The notes under the pieces are model-generated. The model did not search any database, was not told the DNA's origin, and worked only from the letters and a program-made list of their open reading frames with translations. A stretch of DNA of 64,000 nucleotides from Candidatus Neomarinimicrobiota bacterium (GTDB lineage Bacteria > Fidelibacterota > Marinisomatia > Marinisomatales > TCS55), in assembly GCA_018651745.1 (NCBI GenBank), contig JABIDL010000030.1:4850-68849 (forward strand), given 5' to 3'. Below, piece by piece: positions 56,026 to 64,000 of this stretch. A program made the translations under genes and the position numbers. Each line of letters begins with the position of its first letter. The stretch's first letter is position 1.

Positions 56026-58833
56026 GTGGATACATCTACCCTATTAGAAAAGCTTGATTTATCAAATTACGTTGCCTTCGATTTTGAAACCACCGGGCTA
56101 AGTTCCGAAGATGATAGAATCATTGAAGTTGCTGCAGTCTTGTTTGAAAATGGCGAAGTGAAAGATTCGTATGTAACCTTAATCAACCCCAAGCGACCGA
56201 TTCCACATTTCATCACTCGAATTACGGGAATTTCGGATGAAATGCTTATTGACGCTCCTTACGAAAAAGATATGGTGTCTGATTTATTTAAATTCATTGG
56301 GAATCATCCATTGGTTGCGCACAATATTCATTTTGATATTGATTTTTTGGGTGTGCTCGCTAACAGGTACGATCTTCCTGAGCCGGAAAATGACTTATAT
56401 GATACGCTTCAACTGAGCCGAACTTTTCTCTATTTTCAGCCTACGCATAACTTGAGTGCTCTCGCGGAATATTTTAATCGATCATCCGCAGGTGCACACC
56501 GCGCAGAATCTGATACCATGAATACCGGGTTTGCATTTCAGGATTTGGTGCAAGAAGCGGCAAGTTATCCGCTGGATGTAGTGTCTAAGCTTAATGCCGT
56601 GTTGGATTCGGGTCTTCCCAATAGCCGTTTATTTGCATCTCTTGCATCCGCACTTACAAAGGCAGGTGATTTAAAAAATGGATTGATGAAATCCAATGTA
56701 GATCGCCCTCGTCTAACCAATATATTTCATTATGACGGTGAAACTAACTTAGATACTGTTTCTGTAGAGGATGTATTTGCAGAAAATGGGAGTTTGAGTG
56801 GAGTCGTTGAAGCATTCGAAAACCGGCCGACTCAGGTAAGTTACAGCCAATTTATAGGTGAAACGTTCCAAAAAGGCGGGATCGGAATCGCTGAAGCCGG
56901 AACCGGACTCGGCAAATCTTTTGCCTACTTGTTTTCTGCGTTGAAATCAGCCAAGGCAGATCCGGACCATAAACCGGTCATTATTTCCTGCTATACGCGA
57001 CATCTGCAGGGACAGCTTTTTCAAAAAGATCTTCCTATGCTGGCCAATGCGCTGGATACGGAGGTTCTTGCTGTTGTGCTAAAGGGGAGAGGAAATTATT
57101 TATGTAAAACGCGACTCAGCTGGCTTTTGTCTGAACCGTCCCGATTTTTGAAAAAAAGAGAGGCAGAAGGATTGCTGCCTTTGATTGTATGGTTGCACTG
57201 GACTTCGACCGGCGATATGGACGAATGTTCAGGATTTTGGAATTCCTTTGCTTCCTCTAGAATATATTCACTTGTGCAAAGCGAAGCGGGTTTTTGCACC
57301 GGACGATTGTGTGTCAGACATCAAGGATGTTTTTTCGGTCCGATCCGACAGGCAGTTCACGATGCCCAACTTATTGTTGTCAACCATGCATTGCTTTTGG
57401 CTGAAGTTGAATCTCCCGGGTTTTTACCAGCTTACGATACAGTTTTAATTGATGAAGGACATAATCTTGTAAATGTTGCCTACGGGCAATTCACTGTTAA
57501 ATTGGGTGAATATGAATTAAGAAGTGCGCTGGATAAAATGGATCCCGGTCGTCCTGGAAGTCTTCGCTGGAGTAGTAAACTAAAGTTGTTGGGGCAAATG
57601 CATCACAACCTTGGCACGTTAATATCGGATCTTGGCGAAACTCTCTCAGATGTTAGGGAAGCAGTAAAACAGTTTTTTGAAGCAATTCAATCAGAAGTTT
57701 CTCCTAAAATGAATCCGGAAGCGCGATATTCTCAATCATTTATTATTCAAAACCCTGTGGAAGAATTTACCAATTACCATCAGGAATTGAGTTTTATTCA
57801 AAGGTCATTCAAGGAATTGCTGGATATTTTGGCTAGAATTAAAGGTGAATTGAATGAAATTGATCCAGAAAAAGCTGATTATCTTGAGATTCACCAAGTC
57901 ATGGACATGGCGATTGAAAAAGCAACGGACGGTCTCACTAGATTTATTCTATTAACCCAATCTCAAAAAGATGATTGGGTGTATTGGTATGAAGGAATTA
58001 TACGAGGGCAAAATACACAGCAAATTATTATTTCGGTCAAAGGTGCACCGGTAGATGTGGCTGAAGATATAAGCGAGGGGTTTTTTAAACAAATTCGGGC
58101 GTCTGTTTTAACATCCGCTTCGTTTCAGGTTGAAGAATCGTTTGAGTATTTACTACACCGCACCGGTTTAGACCGACCCGGAATCAATTCAGTAGAAACA
58201 CGGGTGTTTCCAAGTCCATTCCATTATAGCGATCAGGTGAAATATTATCAATATAGCGGAGCGCAAGGTTCATCTGCAGAGGCAATTGCATCCATCATTT
58301 ATGAATGCCATAAAACATATAATAAAAGGATGTTAGTTCTATTTACCTCAAGGAAAAGATTAAATGATACAACGGATCTTTTAAAGGGTTTCGAAGGTGG
58401 GAGAGACATGCCGATTTTAGCTCAAACAGCGCGGAGCTCACATGCAGGATTGGTTCGTGGACTCAGACAAACTCCCAATGGAATTCTACTAGGAACCGAT
58501 GCCATGTGGGAGGGGTTAGACTTGCCAGGCGATTTACTGGAAATTTTAATCATTACCAAGCTTCCGTTTGATGTACCGAGCGAGCCATTGGTAAAAGCCT
58601 ATTCACAACTGTTGGGCTCTGAAGGAAAAAATTCTTTTATGCAATATTCTGTTCCCGAAGCGGTGATTCGCTTTCGGCAAGGATTCGGGAGATTGATTCG
58701 TACCATTTCAGATTCAGGTATTTTTATCGTCACAGATGAACGGATTGTTCAAAAAAGGTACGGCTCTTATTTTAGTGATTCAATTCCGGTACAAATGACG
58801 GTGTTTACGGATCCAAAAGAAATTCAAATGTAG
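56026..58833 (+). CDS. dinG: DinG-like ATP-dependent helicase with N-terminal DEDD exonuclease
   Basis: A 935-residue protein from a GTG start with AAGGA 5 bases before it. Exonuclease domain 13-175: DFETTGL (Asp19, Glu21), Asp104, His158 and Asp163, of DnaQ type. Helicase: Walker A AGTGLGKS (291-298); XPD/DinG Fe-S cysteines at 360, 424, 429 and 435; DEGH box 476-479; C-terminal motif RFRQGFGRLIRT. Similar to the Firmicutes DinG exonuclease fusion, with the iron-sulfur domain retained. Acts in DNA repair. Confidence 0.92.
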   Translation: MDTSTLLEKLDLSNYVAFDFETTGLSSEDDRIIEVAAVLFENGEVKDSYVTLINPKRPIPHFITRITGISDEMLIDAPYEKDMVSDLFKFIGNHPLVAHNIHFDIDFLGVLANRYDLPEPENDLYDTLQLSRTFLYFQPTHNLSALAEYFNRSSAGAHRAESDTMNTGFAFQDLVQEAASYPLDVVSKLNAVLDSGLPNSRLFASLASALTKAGDLKNGLMKSNVDRPRLTNIFHYDGETNLDTVSVEDVFAENGSLSGVVEAFENRPTQVSYSQFIGETFQKGGIGIAEAGTGLGKSFAYLFSALKSAKADPDHKPVIISCYTRHLQGQLFQKDLPMLANALDTEVLAVVLKGRGNYLCKTRLSWLLSEPSRFLKKREAEGLLPLIVWLHWTSTGDMDECSGFWNSFASSRIYSLVQSEAGFCTGRLCVRHQGCFFGPIRQAVHDAQLIVVNHALLLAEVESPGFLPAYDTVLIDEGHNLVNVAYGQFTVKLGEYELRSALDKMDPGRPGSLRWSSKLKLLGQMHHNLGTLISDLGETLSDVREAVKQFFEAIQSEVSPKMNPEARYSQSFIIQNPVEEFTNYHQELSFIQRSFKELLDILARIKGELNEIDPEKADYLEIHQVMDMAIEKATDGLTRFILLTQSQKDDWVYWYEGIIRGQNTQQIIISVKGAPVDVAEDISEGFFKQIRASVLTSASFQVEESFEYLLHRTGLDRPGINSVETRVFPSPFHYSDQVKYYQYSGAQGSSAEAIASIIYECHKTYNKRMLVLFTSRKRLNDTTDLLKGFEGGRDMPILAQTARSSHAGLVRGLRQTPNGILLGTDAMWEGLDLPGDLLEILIITKLPFDVPSEPLVKAYSQLLGSEGKNSFMQYSVPEAVIRFRQGFGRLIRTISDSGIFIVTDERIVQKRYGSYFSDSIPVQMTVFTDPKEIQM

Positions 58834-58913
58834 CAAATTGAAGTGTTAGTTATTTCCCAATCCTGATCCTTCTCTGTCTTTGCGATGAAGAAAATTTCTC
58901 GGTAAATTAGCCG

Positions 58914-60440
58914 ATGGCGAACCTATCGATTTCAGACCGTTCCTTCGCGTATGCGGATTTTGAATCATTTTTATGCGCTCCCCGAAAATGTTCTCTTGCG
59001 GGTTCTGCTCGATCAACCATTCGCAATTCCCATAAAACACTTTCGAATATTATTGCCTCCGGGAAACCGGTGTATGGAGTCAATACCGGATTTGGAAAAT
59101 TGAGCGATATTCCCATTAAGCTCGAGGACCAGCAACAGCTTCAATTGAATTTAGTCCGTAGCCACGCCGCTGGAGTTGGTTCACCATTTGACACAGGAAT
59201 TACACGACTAGCGATGGTGTTGAAAATCATGACAATTGCAAAGGGATACAGTGGAGTCCGGCTTGACGTAGCGGATCAACTTTTATTTTTCCTGAATCAT
59301 GACATATTGCCTCTTATGCCAAAACAGGGTTCGGTCGGCGCCAGTGGAGATCTTGCACCGCTTGCGCACATGGCGCTTGCGTTAATTGGCGAAGGTGAAG
59401 TGCATTTTCTTGATAGAATTATGCCGGCAATGGTTGCGCTTAAAGAAGCAGGTCGTCCGCCATTGGAACTGCACGCTAAGGAAGGTCTTTCCCTCGTGAA
59501 CGGAACCCAGGTTTCAACAGCGATTGGACTGAAGGCGGTCATCGAGGCAAGCCGTATTGTAAAATCTGCAGATATTGCGGGAGCTCTATCAGTTGAAGCA
59601 AGCCTTTCGTCTAAACACGTTTTTGCTGTTAAGATTCATCGGCTAAAAAAACATACAGGACAGATTACATCTGCACAGAACATCGTAAACTTGCTTAAAG
59701 GGAGCGAAATCGTCCAATCGCATGCGGATTGCGGGGTTATCCAAGATCCATACAGTTTTCGCTGTATTCCGCATATTCACGGCGCATCTCGGGAATTGTT
59801 CAACGCCGTCGTGGACATTATTGAAAATGAAGCCAATAGCGTGAGCGATAATCCGCTAATTTTTCCTAACGAAGAGGCAATCAGTTCTGGGCATTTTCAT
59901 GCAGAGGCCGTTGCGCAGGCATTGGATATGTTGGCTATTTCCATCTCAGAAATCGGTGCAATTTCAGAGAGAAGAATTCATCATTTTATGAAAGGAATTG
60001 GCGAAGATGTTCCACCTTTTATTACTTCAAATCCTGGAATTGAATCCGGTTTTATGATGGCCCACGTGACGGCGGCGGCAATTGCTTCCGAAAATAAATC
60101 ACTTGCACATCCGGCTTCAGTAGATTCCATTACAACATCCGGCGGACAAGAAGATATGGTTAGCATGGCTCCATGGGCGGGGAGGAAGTGTCTAAGAATT
60201 ATTCGAAATGTCGCCCAAATACTTGCGATTGAATGCTTGGTGTCAGGGACAGTTACGGCTGTGTTTCATTCCAAGAAAAAACCCGGCGCAGGAACCGGTA
60301 AAGCTGTCGCATTATTGAAGAAACATATCAAATTTAGGTTAGAAGACAGACCGCTTCAAAAAGACATGGAAACTATAGCAAACCTCATCCTACAAGGCGA
60401 TCTATTAAAAACAGTAACTAAAACAATACGGGTGAAATAA
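58914..60440 (+). CDS. hutH: Histidine ammonia-lyase (HutH-like MIO enzyme)
   Basis: A 508-residue protein, the usual length. The MIO cofactor is formed from Ala143-Ser144-Gly145 (GSVGASGDLAPL). The catalytic Tyr54 lies in YGVNTGFGKL; other conserved segments are SSGHFHAEAVAQALD and ASVDSITTSGGQEDMVSM. Converts His to urocanate and ammonia; a tyrosine or phenylalanine lyase activity cannot be excluded. No hutU, hutI or hutG gene is nearby. Confidence 0.88.
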   Translation: MANLSISDRSFAYADFESFLCAPRKCSLAGSARSTIRNSHKTLSNIIASGKPVYGVNTGFGKLSDIPIKLEDQQQLQLNLVRSHAAGVGSPFDTGITRLAMVLKIMTIAKGYSGVRLDVADQLLFFLNHDILPLMPKQGSVGASGDLAPLAHMALALIGEGEVHFLDRIMPAMVALKEAGRPPLELHAKEGLSLVNGTQVSTAIGLKAVIEASRIVKSADIAGALSVEASLSSKHVFAVKIHRLKKHTGQITSAQNIVNLLKGSEIVQSHADCGVIQDPYSFRCIPHIHGASRELFNAVVDIIENEANSVSDNPLIFPNEEAISSGHFHAEAVAQALDMLAISISEIGAISERRIHHFMKGIGEDVPPFITSNPGIESGFMMAHVTAAAIASENKSLAHPASVDSITTSGGQEDMVSMAPWAGRKCLRIIRNVAQILAIECLVSGTVTAVFHSKKKPGAGTGKAVALLKKHIKFRLEDRPLQKDMETIANLILQGDLLKTVTKTIRVK

Positions 60441-60442
60441 TT

Positions 60443-61912
60443 ATGAGCAATCAACCTCCATTTGAACTTGCATTAACCTTTGACGATGTTTTGCTGGTAC
60501 CGCAAAAATCATCTGTCCTTCCAAAGGAGGTGGACATTACCACGCGCCTCACCAATAAAATATCTCTTAACATTCCCATTTTAAGCGCTGCCATGGATAC
60601 GGTAACAGAATCGAAAGTGGCGATTGCCTTGGCGAGAGAAGGTGGACTAGGTATTATACATAAAAATTTGAGTATCGAAGATCAAATTGCGATGGTTGAC
60701 AAAGTAAAACGATCCGAAAGCGGTATGATTCAAAACCCGATATCTCTTGGTGAAACAAAAACCATTGGAGAAGCTCGCGATTTAATGGCCCATTACAGAA
60801 TTAGCGGGCTTCCGGTAGTGAAAGGAAAAAAACTCATCGGTATTTTAACGAATCGAGATATTCGATTTGAAACTGATTTGAATCTAAAAGTCAGAGATAG
60901 AATGACCAGCAAAAATTTAGTAACAGTTCCGGTTGGAACTACCTTAGAAAAAGCAAAAATTATTCTGCAAAAACATCGGATCGAAAAATTATTAGTTGTA
61001 AATAAACGTGGAACGCTTGTTGGGCTTATTACGGTTAAAGATATCCAGAAAAAGGAACAGTTTCCCCATGCGTGTAAAGATGACGGAGGCCGTCTGCGGG
61101 TTGGCGCTGCAGTGGGGGTTGGAAATGATCTGATTGAAAGAGCCCAAGCCTTGGAATCTGCAGAAGTAGATGTCATTGTGCTTGATTCTGCGCATGGTCA
61201 TTCCAAAGGAATTTTGGATGCAGTTGCACAGTTGAAGAAATTGTTTAAATCGACTCAAGTAATTGCCGGAAATGTTGCTACGCCGGAAGGTACGAAAGCA
61301 TTGATTGATGCCGGTGTTGACGCTGTAAAAATTGGGATTGGCGCAGGTGCAAGTTGTACGACTCGGATTATTGCAGGCGTAGGATTTCCGCAATTTTCCT
61401 CTATTTTGAATTGCGTGGAATCAGCCCAGAAAAAAAATATACCTGTTATTGCTGATGGCGGAATCCGGTATAGTGGAGATATCGCCAAATCATTGGCGGC
61501 CGGCGCGGATACGGTCATGCTAGGTAGTTTGCTTGCAGGCGCAGAAGAATGTCCGGGAGAAACCATTTTATTTGAAGGAAGGCAATATAAATCGTATCGT
61601 GGAATGGGATCGCTTGGCGCAATGAAAAGAGGCAGCGGCGATCGATATTTTCAGGAAAATTCCGAACCGTCTAAATTGGTGCCGGAAGGGATTGAAGGTA
61701 TTGTGCCATTTCGTGGACCCATAAGAAATACCATTCACCAGTTGCTCGGAGGAGTTCGCGCTTCGATGGGATATTGCGGTGCAAAGACAATTTCAGAATT
61801 TACTGAAAATGCGAAATTTGTTAAAATTACTGCAGCAGGATCAAAAGAAAGTCATCCGCACGAAGTACGGATTGTTAAAGAAGCACCGAATTACCAGATT
61901 CTGGATAAATAA
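60443..61912 (+). CDS. guaB: Inosine-5'-monophosphate dehydrogenase
   Basis: A 489-residue TIM-barrel protein with tandem CBS domains (about 95-145 and 152-205). The catalytic loop is GIGAGASCTTR with Cys305; usually GPGSIC, so two loop residues differ. Flap FRGPI and RASMGYCGA are visible. Oxidises IMP to XMP in guanine synthesis. Starts 2 bases after hutH, so probably co-transcribed. Confidence 0.97.
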   Translation: MSNQPPFELALTFDDVLLVPQKSSVLPKEVDITTRLTNKISLNIPILSAAMDTVTESKVAIALAREGGLGIIHKNLSIEDQIAMVDKVKRSESGMIQNPISLGETKTIGEARDLMAHYRISGLPVVKGKKLIGILTNRDIRFETDLNLKVRDRMTSKNLVTVPVGTTLEKAKIILQKHRIEKLLVVNKRGTLVGLITVKDIQKKEQFPHACKDDGGRLRVGAAVGVGNDLIERAQALESAEVDVIVLDSAHGHSKGILDAVAQLKKLFKSTQVIAGNVATPEGTKALIDAGVDAVKIGIGAGASCTTRIIAGVGFPQFSSILNCVESAQKKNIPVIADGGIRYSGDIAKSLAAGADTVMLGSLLAGAEECPGETILFEGRQYKSYRGMGSLGAMKRGSGDRYFQENSEPSKLVPEGIEGIVPFRGPIRNTIHQLLGGVRASMGYCGAKTISEFTENAKFVKITAAGSKESHPHEVRIVKEAPNYQILDK

Positions 61913-61919
61913 TCAAACT

Positions 61920-61955
61920 CTGTCAAGCTTAGCTTGACGCCCGCCTGCCGGTGGA
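61920..61955 (+). repeat. 36-bp direct repeat, copy 1
   Basis: Starts CTGTCAAGCTTAGCTTGACG and continues with CCCGCCTGCCGGTGGA. It contains a short inverted repeat around CAAGCTTAGCTTG. Differs from copy 2 at only two positions. Confidence 0.85.
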
Positions 61956-61959
61956 GGGA

Positions 61960-61978
61960 TTTTCGCCATTGGCGAAAA
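61960..61978. repeat. 8-bp-stem hairpin TTTTCGCC/GGCGAAAA
   Basis: Perfect 8-bp stem with a 3-base loop (ATT) lying 5 bases after direct repeat 1. It could be a hairpin terminator core for guaB, but no T-run follows on either strand. Confidence 0.6.
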
Positions 61979-62108
61979 AGGTATGTAATAATAATCCTGA
62001 CATTGCGAGGTTCCACAAAACCGAAGTAAACTCACTTTTTTGGTGATTGCCGCGCCTTTTTGGCCTACAATGAAACAAACAGGCGAATGGTTTGTGATTT
62101 ATATATCT

Positions 62109-62133
62109 GTTCTTTTGTCTGATACAAAAGAAC
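62109..62133. repeat. 10-bp-stem hairpin
   Basis: GTTCTTTTGT, 5-base loop, ACAAAAGAAC: a perfect 10-bp inverted repeat inside the region bracketed by the 36-bp repeats. The theme cttttgt...acaaaag with following aaccaaaaaatc is reminiscent of dispersed noncoding repeats in FCB genomes, from memory. Confidence 0.7.
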
Positions 62134-62174
62134 CAAAAAATCACAGCTGGATAAATTTTTCCTAAACCTTCGTC

Positions 62175-62251
62175 CGGTTTTTAGAAGAAACAAACTCGTT
62201 CCCGTAATGGTGCGGGAACTCAGACAACGTTTCTTCTGCAAGAAAAAACCG
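62175..62251. repeat. Nested long inverted repeat
   Basis: Three pairs of arms nest in order: CGGTTTTT (62175-62182) with AAAAACCG (62244-62251); AGAAGAAAC (62183-62191) with GTTTCTTCT (62229-62237); GTTCCCG (62198-62204) with CGGGAAC (62213-62219). It would fold as one long hairpin with small bulges, in DNA or RNA. Confidence 0.75.
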
Positions 62252-62306
62252 TACTTGTTTTTACACGGTAATATTTATCAGGCGGAATATTTCTTAATAA
62301 AAAAAA

Positions 62307-62342
62307 CTGTCAAGCTGAGCTTGACGCCCGCCTGCCGGCGGA
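62307..62342 (+). repeat. 36-bp direct repeat, copy 2
   Basis: Reads CTGTCAAGCTGAGCTTGACG then CCCGCCTGCCGGCGGA, same orientation as copy 1 (61920). Ends 20 bases before the rpsT stop. Confidence 0.85.
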
Positions 62343-62362
62343 CAAGAAGCAGGGTATTACAA

Positions 62363-62617
62363 TTAACTAAGCGAATTTAAATGACGGGTGATCTGCGATT
62401 TACGTCGGGCTGCTGTATTTTTATGAATCATATTCTTGCTCGCCATCTTGTCGATGGTGCTTACAGCATTTGCATACAATTTATCTGCCTCGGCCTTATC
62501 TGTAGTGTTCAGTACATTTTTGACGGCAGTTTTTAGCGTTGATAATCGAGCGACATTCCGTGTGTGACGGGTTTTGTCCTGACGGGTGCGTTTGATCTGT
62601 TGTGGATGTCTGTCCAT
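62363..62617 (-). CDS. rpsT: Small ribosomal subunit protein bS20
   Basis: An 84-residue basic protein with the S20 pattern: KRTRQDKTRHTRNVARLSTLKTAVK and the C-terminal helix with KNMIHKNTAARRKSQITRHLNSL. Binds 16S rRNA in the 30S body. Start ATG 62615-62617, preceded (minus strand) by AAAGGAAAA. Monocistronic by appearance. Confidence 0.93.
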   Translation of the reverse strand: MDRHPQQIKRTRQDKTRHTRNVARLSTLKTAVKNVLNTTDKAEADKLYANAVSTIDKMASKNMIHKNTAARRKSQITRHLNSLS

Positions 62618-62827
62618 TAATTTAGTTTTCCTTTTGTTTCGGGCGGCGAAGTTATTGCGGATTCACTCTTAAGTCAACTGGATAACGATTTAATTAAATT
62701 TTTGTTTTCCATTGTGATTAGTACAAACATCACCGTTTTAAATTGCATTTGAGAATAGCACGATGAATGATGAGCTACCCTAACCCACGGTTTTGTAACG
62801 AATTTGTGGTTCAACTGCAACCGTTTC

Positions 62828-63400
62828 TTAGACAGAAAGTGAACCATCGCTGGATCTACGGCGGGTTTTTCCCCGAAAAAAGAGTACCAGTGATCCACAG
62901 AAGAGTGGCGTCATTATAAGCCATGGAAGTTGCCCCTGAAAGGTAATGGTCCGGCCGTTAAACTCGAATAGCGTGGGATTTAACCAAGGGCCTGTTGGGG
63001 CGAAAGGCGCCCAAGACAATGGCTTTCCCACAGCAACCTGATCATGGTAGAGAAACATTTCAACAAAAATATTTTGCCCAAGAAACCAGATTAAGAGAAG
63101 CAGGAATGCCCCCCAATGCCAGCGGACGAATACTGATGCAGGATCACCGAAAAACCGCCATACTAGCAAGAGGCCAACCAGGCAGATGGACCCCGCATCT
63201 GCAAGAGAATTGAGAATCCAATTCAGGTGAATCGGAATTGCTGCACTCAAAGCTGGTGCGCGCCGAAGGTCGACAGAATCTCCGGCGACCCAACCATAGG
63301 TAAACCAGAGTTCCCACCCTATTGCACAGGTTGCAAAGCAAGCTCCGTAAAATGGAAGCACCCAAGATGGGATGCGCTGCTTCTGATGCAACACCGACAC
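62828..63400 (-). CDS. Polytopic membrane protein of unknown function
   Basis: A 190-residue frame from a GTG at 63398-63400, with about four hydrophobic segments (PFYGACFATCAIGWELWFTYGWVAGD, WHWGAFLLLLIWFLGQNIFVE). The frame continues upstream without stop for 29 more codons and encodes another likely membrane helix (RIVAVIYLSSLIPLVLVSV). The GTG also has no visible ribosome-binding site, whereas AGAGGA lies before an ATT at 63464-63466; the real protein is probably longer. It follows a thioredoxin-like gene on the same strand. Function unknown. G+C is higher than in the rest of the window. Confidence 0.55.
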   Translation of the reverse strand: MSVLHQKQRIPSWVLPFYGACFATCAIGWELWFTYGWVAGDSVDLRRAPALSAAIPIHLNWILNSLADAGSICLVGLLLVWRFFGDPASVFVRWHWGAFLLLLIWFLGQNIFVEMFLYHDQVAVGKPLSWAPFAPTGPWLNPTLFEFNGRTITFQGQLPWLIMTPLFCGSLVLFFRGKTRRRSSDGSLSV

Positions 63401-63518
63401 GAGAACGAGTGGAATAAGTGAGCTCAGATAGATGACGGCGACAATCCTAATGTGTTCGGGACTAATAGCTGTTTTTCCTCTGCTTTTTAACGAATAAACT
63501 CACCGGCGGCATTAATTC

Positions 63519-63989
63519 CTAATTCTCATTGCCGTCCGGGGGTGGAGTGAGGGATATATTATTTCCGAGCCACTCGAGAAATTCAGCTTTGTTCATTCCC
63601 CCTTTTTTCCATTGCAGGACATTACCTTGTGGGTCAGTGATGATGGTGATTGGCGTCATGCTCACGCGGTAACGACTCAACACTGCGGCCGCGTCAGGAT
63701 CATCCACGTCTATTGTTACAGGGATAAATGCTGCATTGACCATAGCCGTCACCTGCTCGTCGGACCAGACTTTGCGTTTCATGATCCGACAAGGAACGCA
63801 CCACTTGCCCGTGAAGAAAATGATGATAGGCTTGCCAGATTTGGAAGCTTGTTGTTGAGCCGACCTGTAGTCGTCTGCCCAAGCGACGTTGTTGGAAGGG
63901 GCATAGAAAGAGTACCAAGCGTAACCAAGTGAGACAACGAGAAAGACAAGCCAGAAAAAGCGCCAAAACTCACCAGTTTTAAATTTCAT
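63519..63989 (-). CDS. Membrane-anchored thioredoxin-like protein
   Basis: A 156-residue protein. N-terminal membrane anchor or signal (FWRFFWLVFLVVSLGYAWYSF, about 8-28). The thioredoxin motif WCVPC lies within TGKWCVPCRIMKRKVW (about 62-66), with cis-Pro region RVSMTPITII. It faces the periplasm and probably reduces or oxidises thiols. It belongs with the membrane protein downstream (gap about 50-120 bases depending on that start). Confidence 0.85.
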   Translation of the reverse strand: MKFKTGEFWRFFWLVFLVVSLGYAWYSFYAPSNNVAWADDYRSAQQQASKSGKPIIIFFTGKWCVPCRIMKRKVWSDEQVTAMVNAAFIPVTIDVDDPDAAAVLSRYRVSMTPITIITDPQGNVLQWKKGGMNKAEFLEWLGNNISLTPPPDGNEN

Positions 63990-64000
63990 TGTCCGGTGGA

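Larger units (their letters stand above)
61913..62362. other. Repeat-rich intergenic region (450 bp), no gene
   Basis: Between guaB and convergent rpsT. Holds two 36-bp direct repeats (61920, 62307) enclosing about 350 bp with three inverted repeats (61960, 62109, 62175). The only small frames (such as a 31-codon ORF at 62070) run through the palindromes and are probably not genes. No convincing rho-independent terminator with a T-tract was seen for either gene. Confidence 0.7.

Noticed and set aside
60793-61566. Minus-strand ORFs opposite guaB
   Set aside because: They are shadows of a clearly coding gene.
61960-61978. Rho-independent terminator of guaB
   Set aside because: A good stem exists, but no T-tract follows on either strand and it sits within repeat-rich DNA.
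62070-62165. 31-codon ORF inside the repeat-rich intergenic region
   Set aside because: It runs through palindromes, lacks a ribosome-binding site and looks like translated repeat sequence.
62674-62898. Minus-strand 74-codon ORF
   Set aside because: It overlaps the 3' end of the better supported membrane protein gene, in another frame, and shows no coding features.

Overview
The window reads as a chromosomal segment of a Gram-negative (diderm) bacterium of the FCB superphylum. By eye it is about 40% G+C. The best fit is a Marinimicrobia/SAR406-like or related uncultured lineage. The evidence is four secreted proteins with type IX (Por)-type C-terminal sorting domains (YPNPFN motif, then a VYNxLGR-like strand, then SG-hY), gingipain-family (C25) proteins, an outer-membrane secretin with type IV pilus genes, several beta-barrel-like proteins, and many lipoproteins and exported TPR proteins. 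The lineage is inferred; there is no rRNA or other decisive marker here. No tRNA, rRNA or CRISPR array was seen.

Layout. 1-4.7 kb: the end of a putative outer-membrane protein, a heavy-metal-associated lipoprotein, a BNR/sialidase-fold protein with a CxCC motif, and two exported TPR proteins, one with a 52-residue lysine/arginine tract. 4.7-11 kb: ispG, two small exported or membrane proteins, a ComM-type AAA+ ATPase, a REP-associated tyrosine transposase (RAYT), an FMN reductase, proline iminopeptidase and a flavin reductase. 11.3-25.4 kb: one tightly packed type IV pilus operon (major pilin, pilT, two minor pilins, a large PilX-like protein, pilMNOPQ, an Ig-like lipoprotein, pilB, pilC). 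Its ORFs abut or overlap by a few bases, and a sigma70-like promoter lies upstream. A C25-like protein with a C-terminal dockerin follows at 25.4-29.0 kb.

29.0-34.7 kb: a poly-gamma-glutamate module (pgsB, pgsC, pgsW) followed by an exported protein, a predicted outer-membrane barrel and an LVIVD-type lipoprotein. This looks like a polymer synthesis-to-envelope export locus. 34.7-43.2 kb: three large secreted proteins with sorting domains (a repeat protein, an M14 carboxypeptidase, a C25-like protein). 43.3-47.1 kb: glutaredoxin, a lipoprotein, and a minus-strand group with an HExxH metalloprotease. 47.2-61.9 kb: mostly housekeeping genes (alaS, a PPC/DUF296 protein, ridA, a sodium symporter, a geranylgeranyl-reductase-family flavoprotein, a DinG-like exonuclease-helicase, hutH, guaB). 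61.9-64 kb: a repeat-rich intergenic region, rpsT, and a thioredoxin-like/membrane-protein pair on the minus strand with visibly higher G+C.

Most notable: (i) a 28-base REP-type palindrome lies inside the RAYT gene itself, and a perfect copy is inserted in frame in the sorting domain of a C25 protein 35 kb away. (ii) The pgsBC-pgsW locus carries its own candidate envelope components. (iii) Two C25-like proteins appear to lack the histidine of the gingipain GHG motif. (iv) Two 36-base direct repeats bracket about 350 bp that contain nested hairpins.
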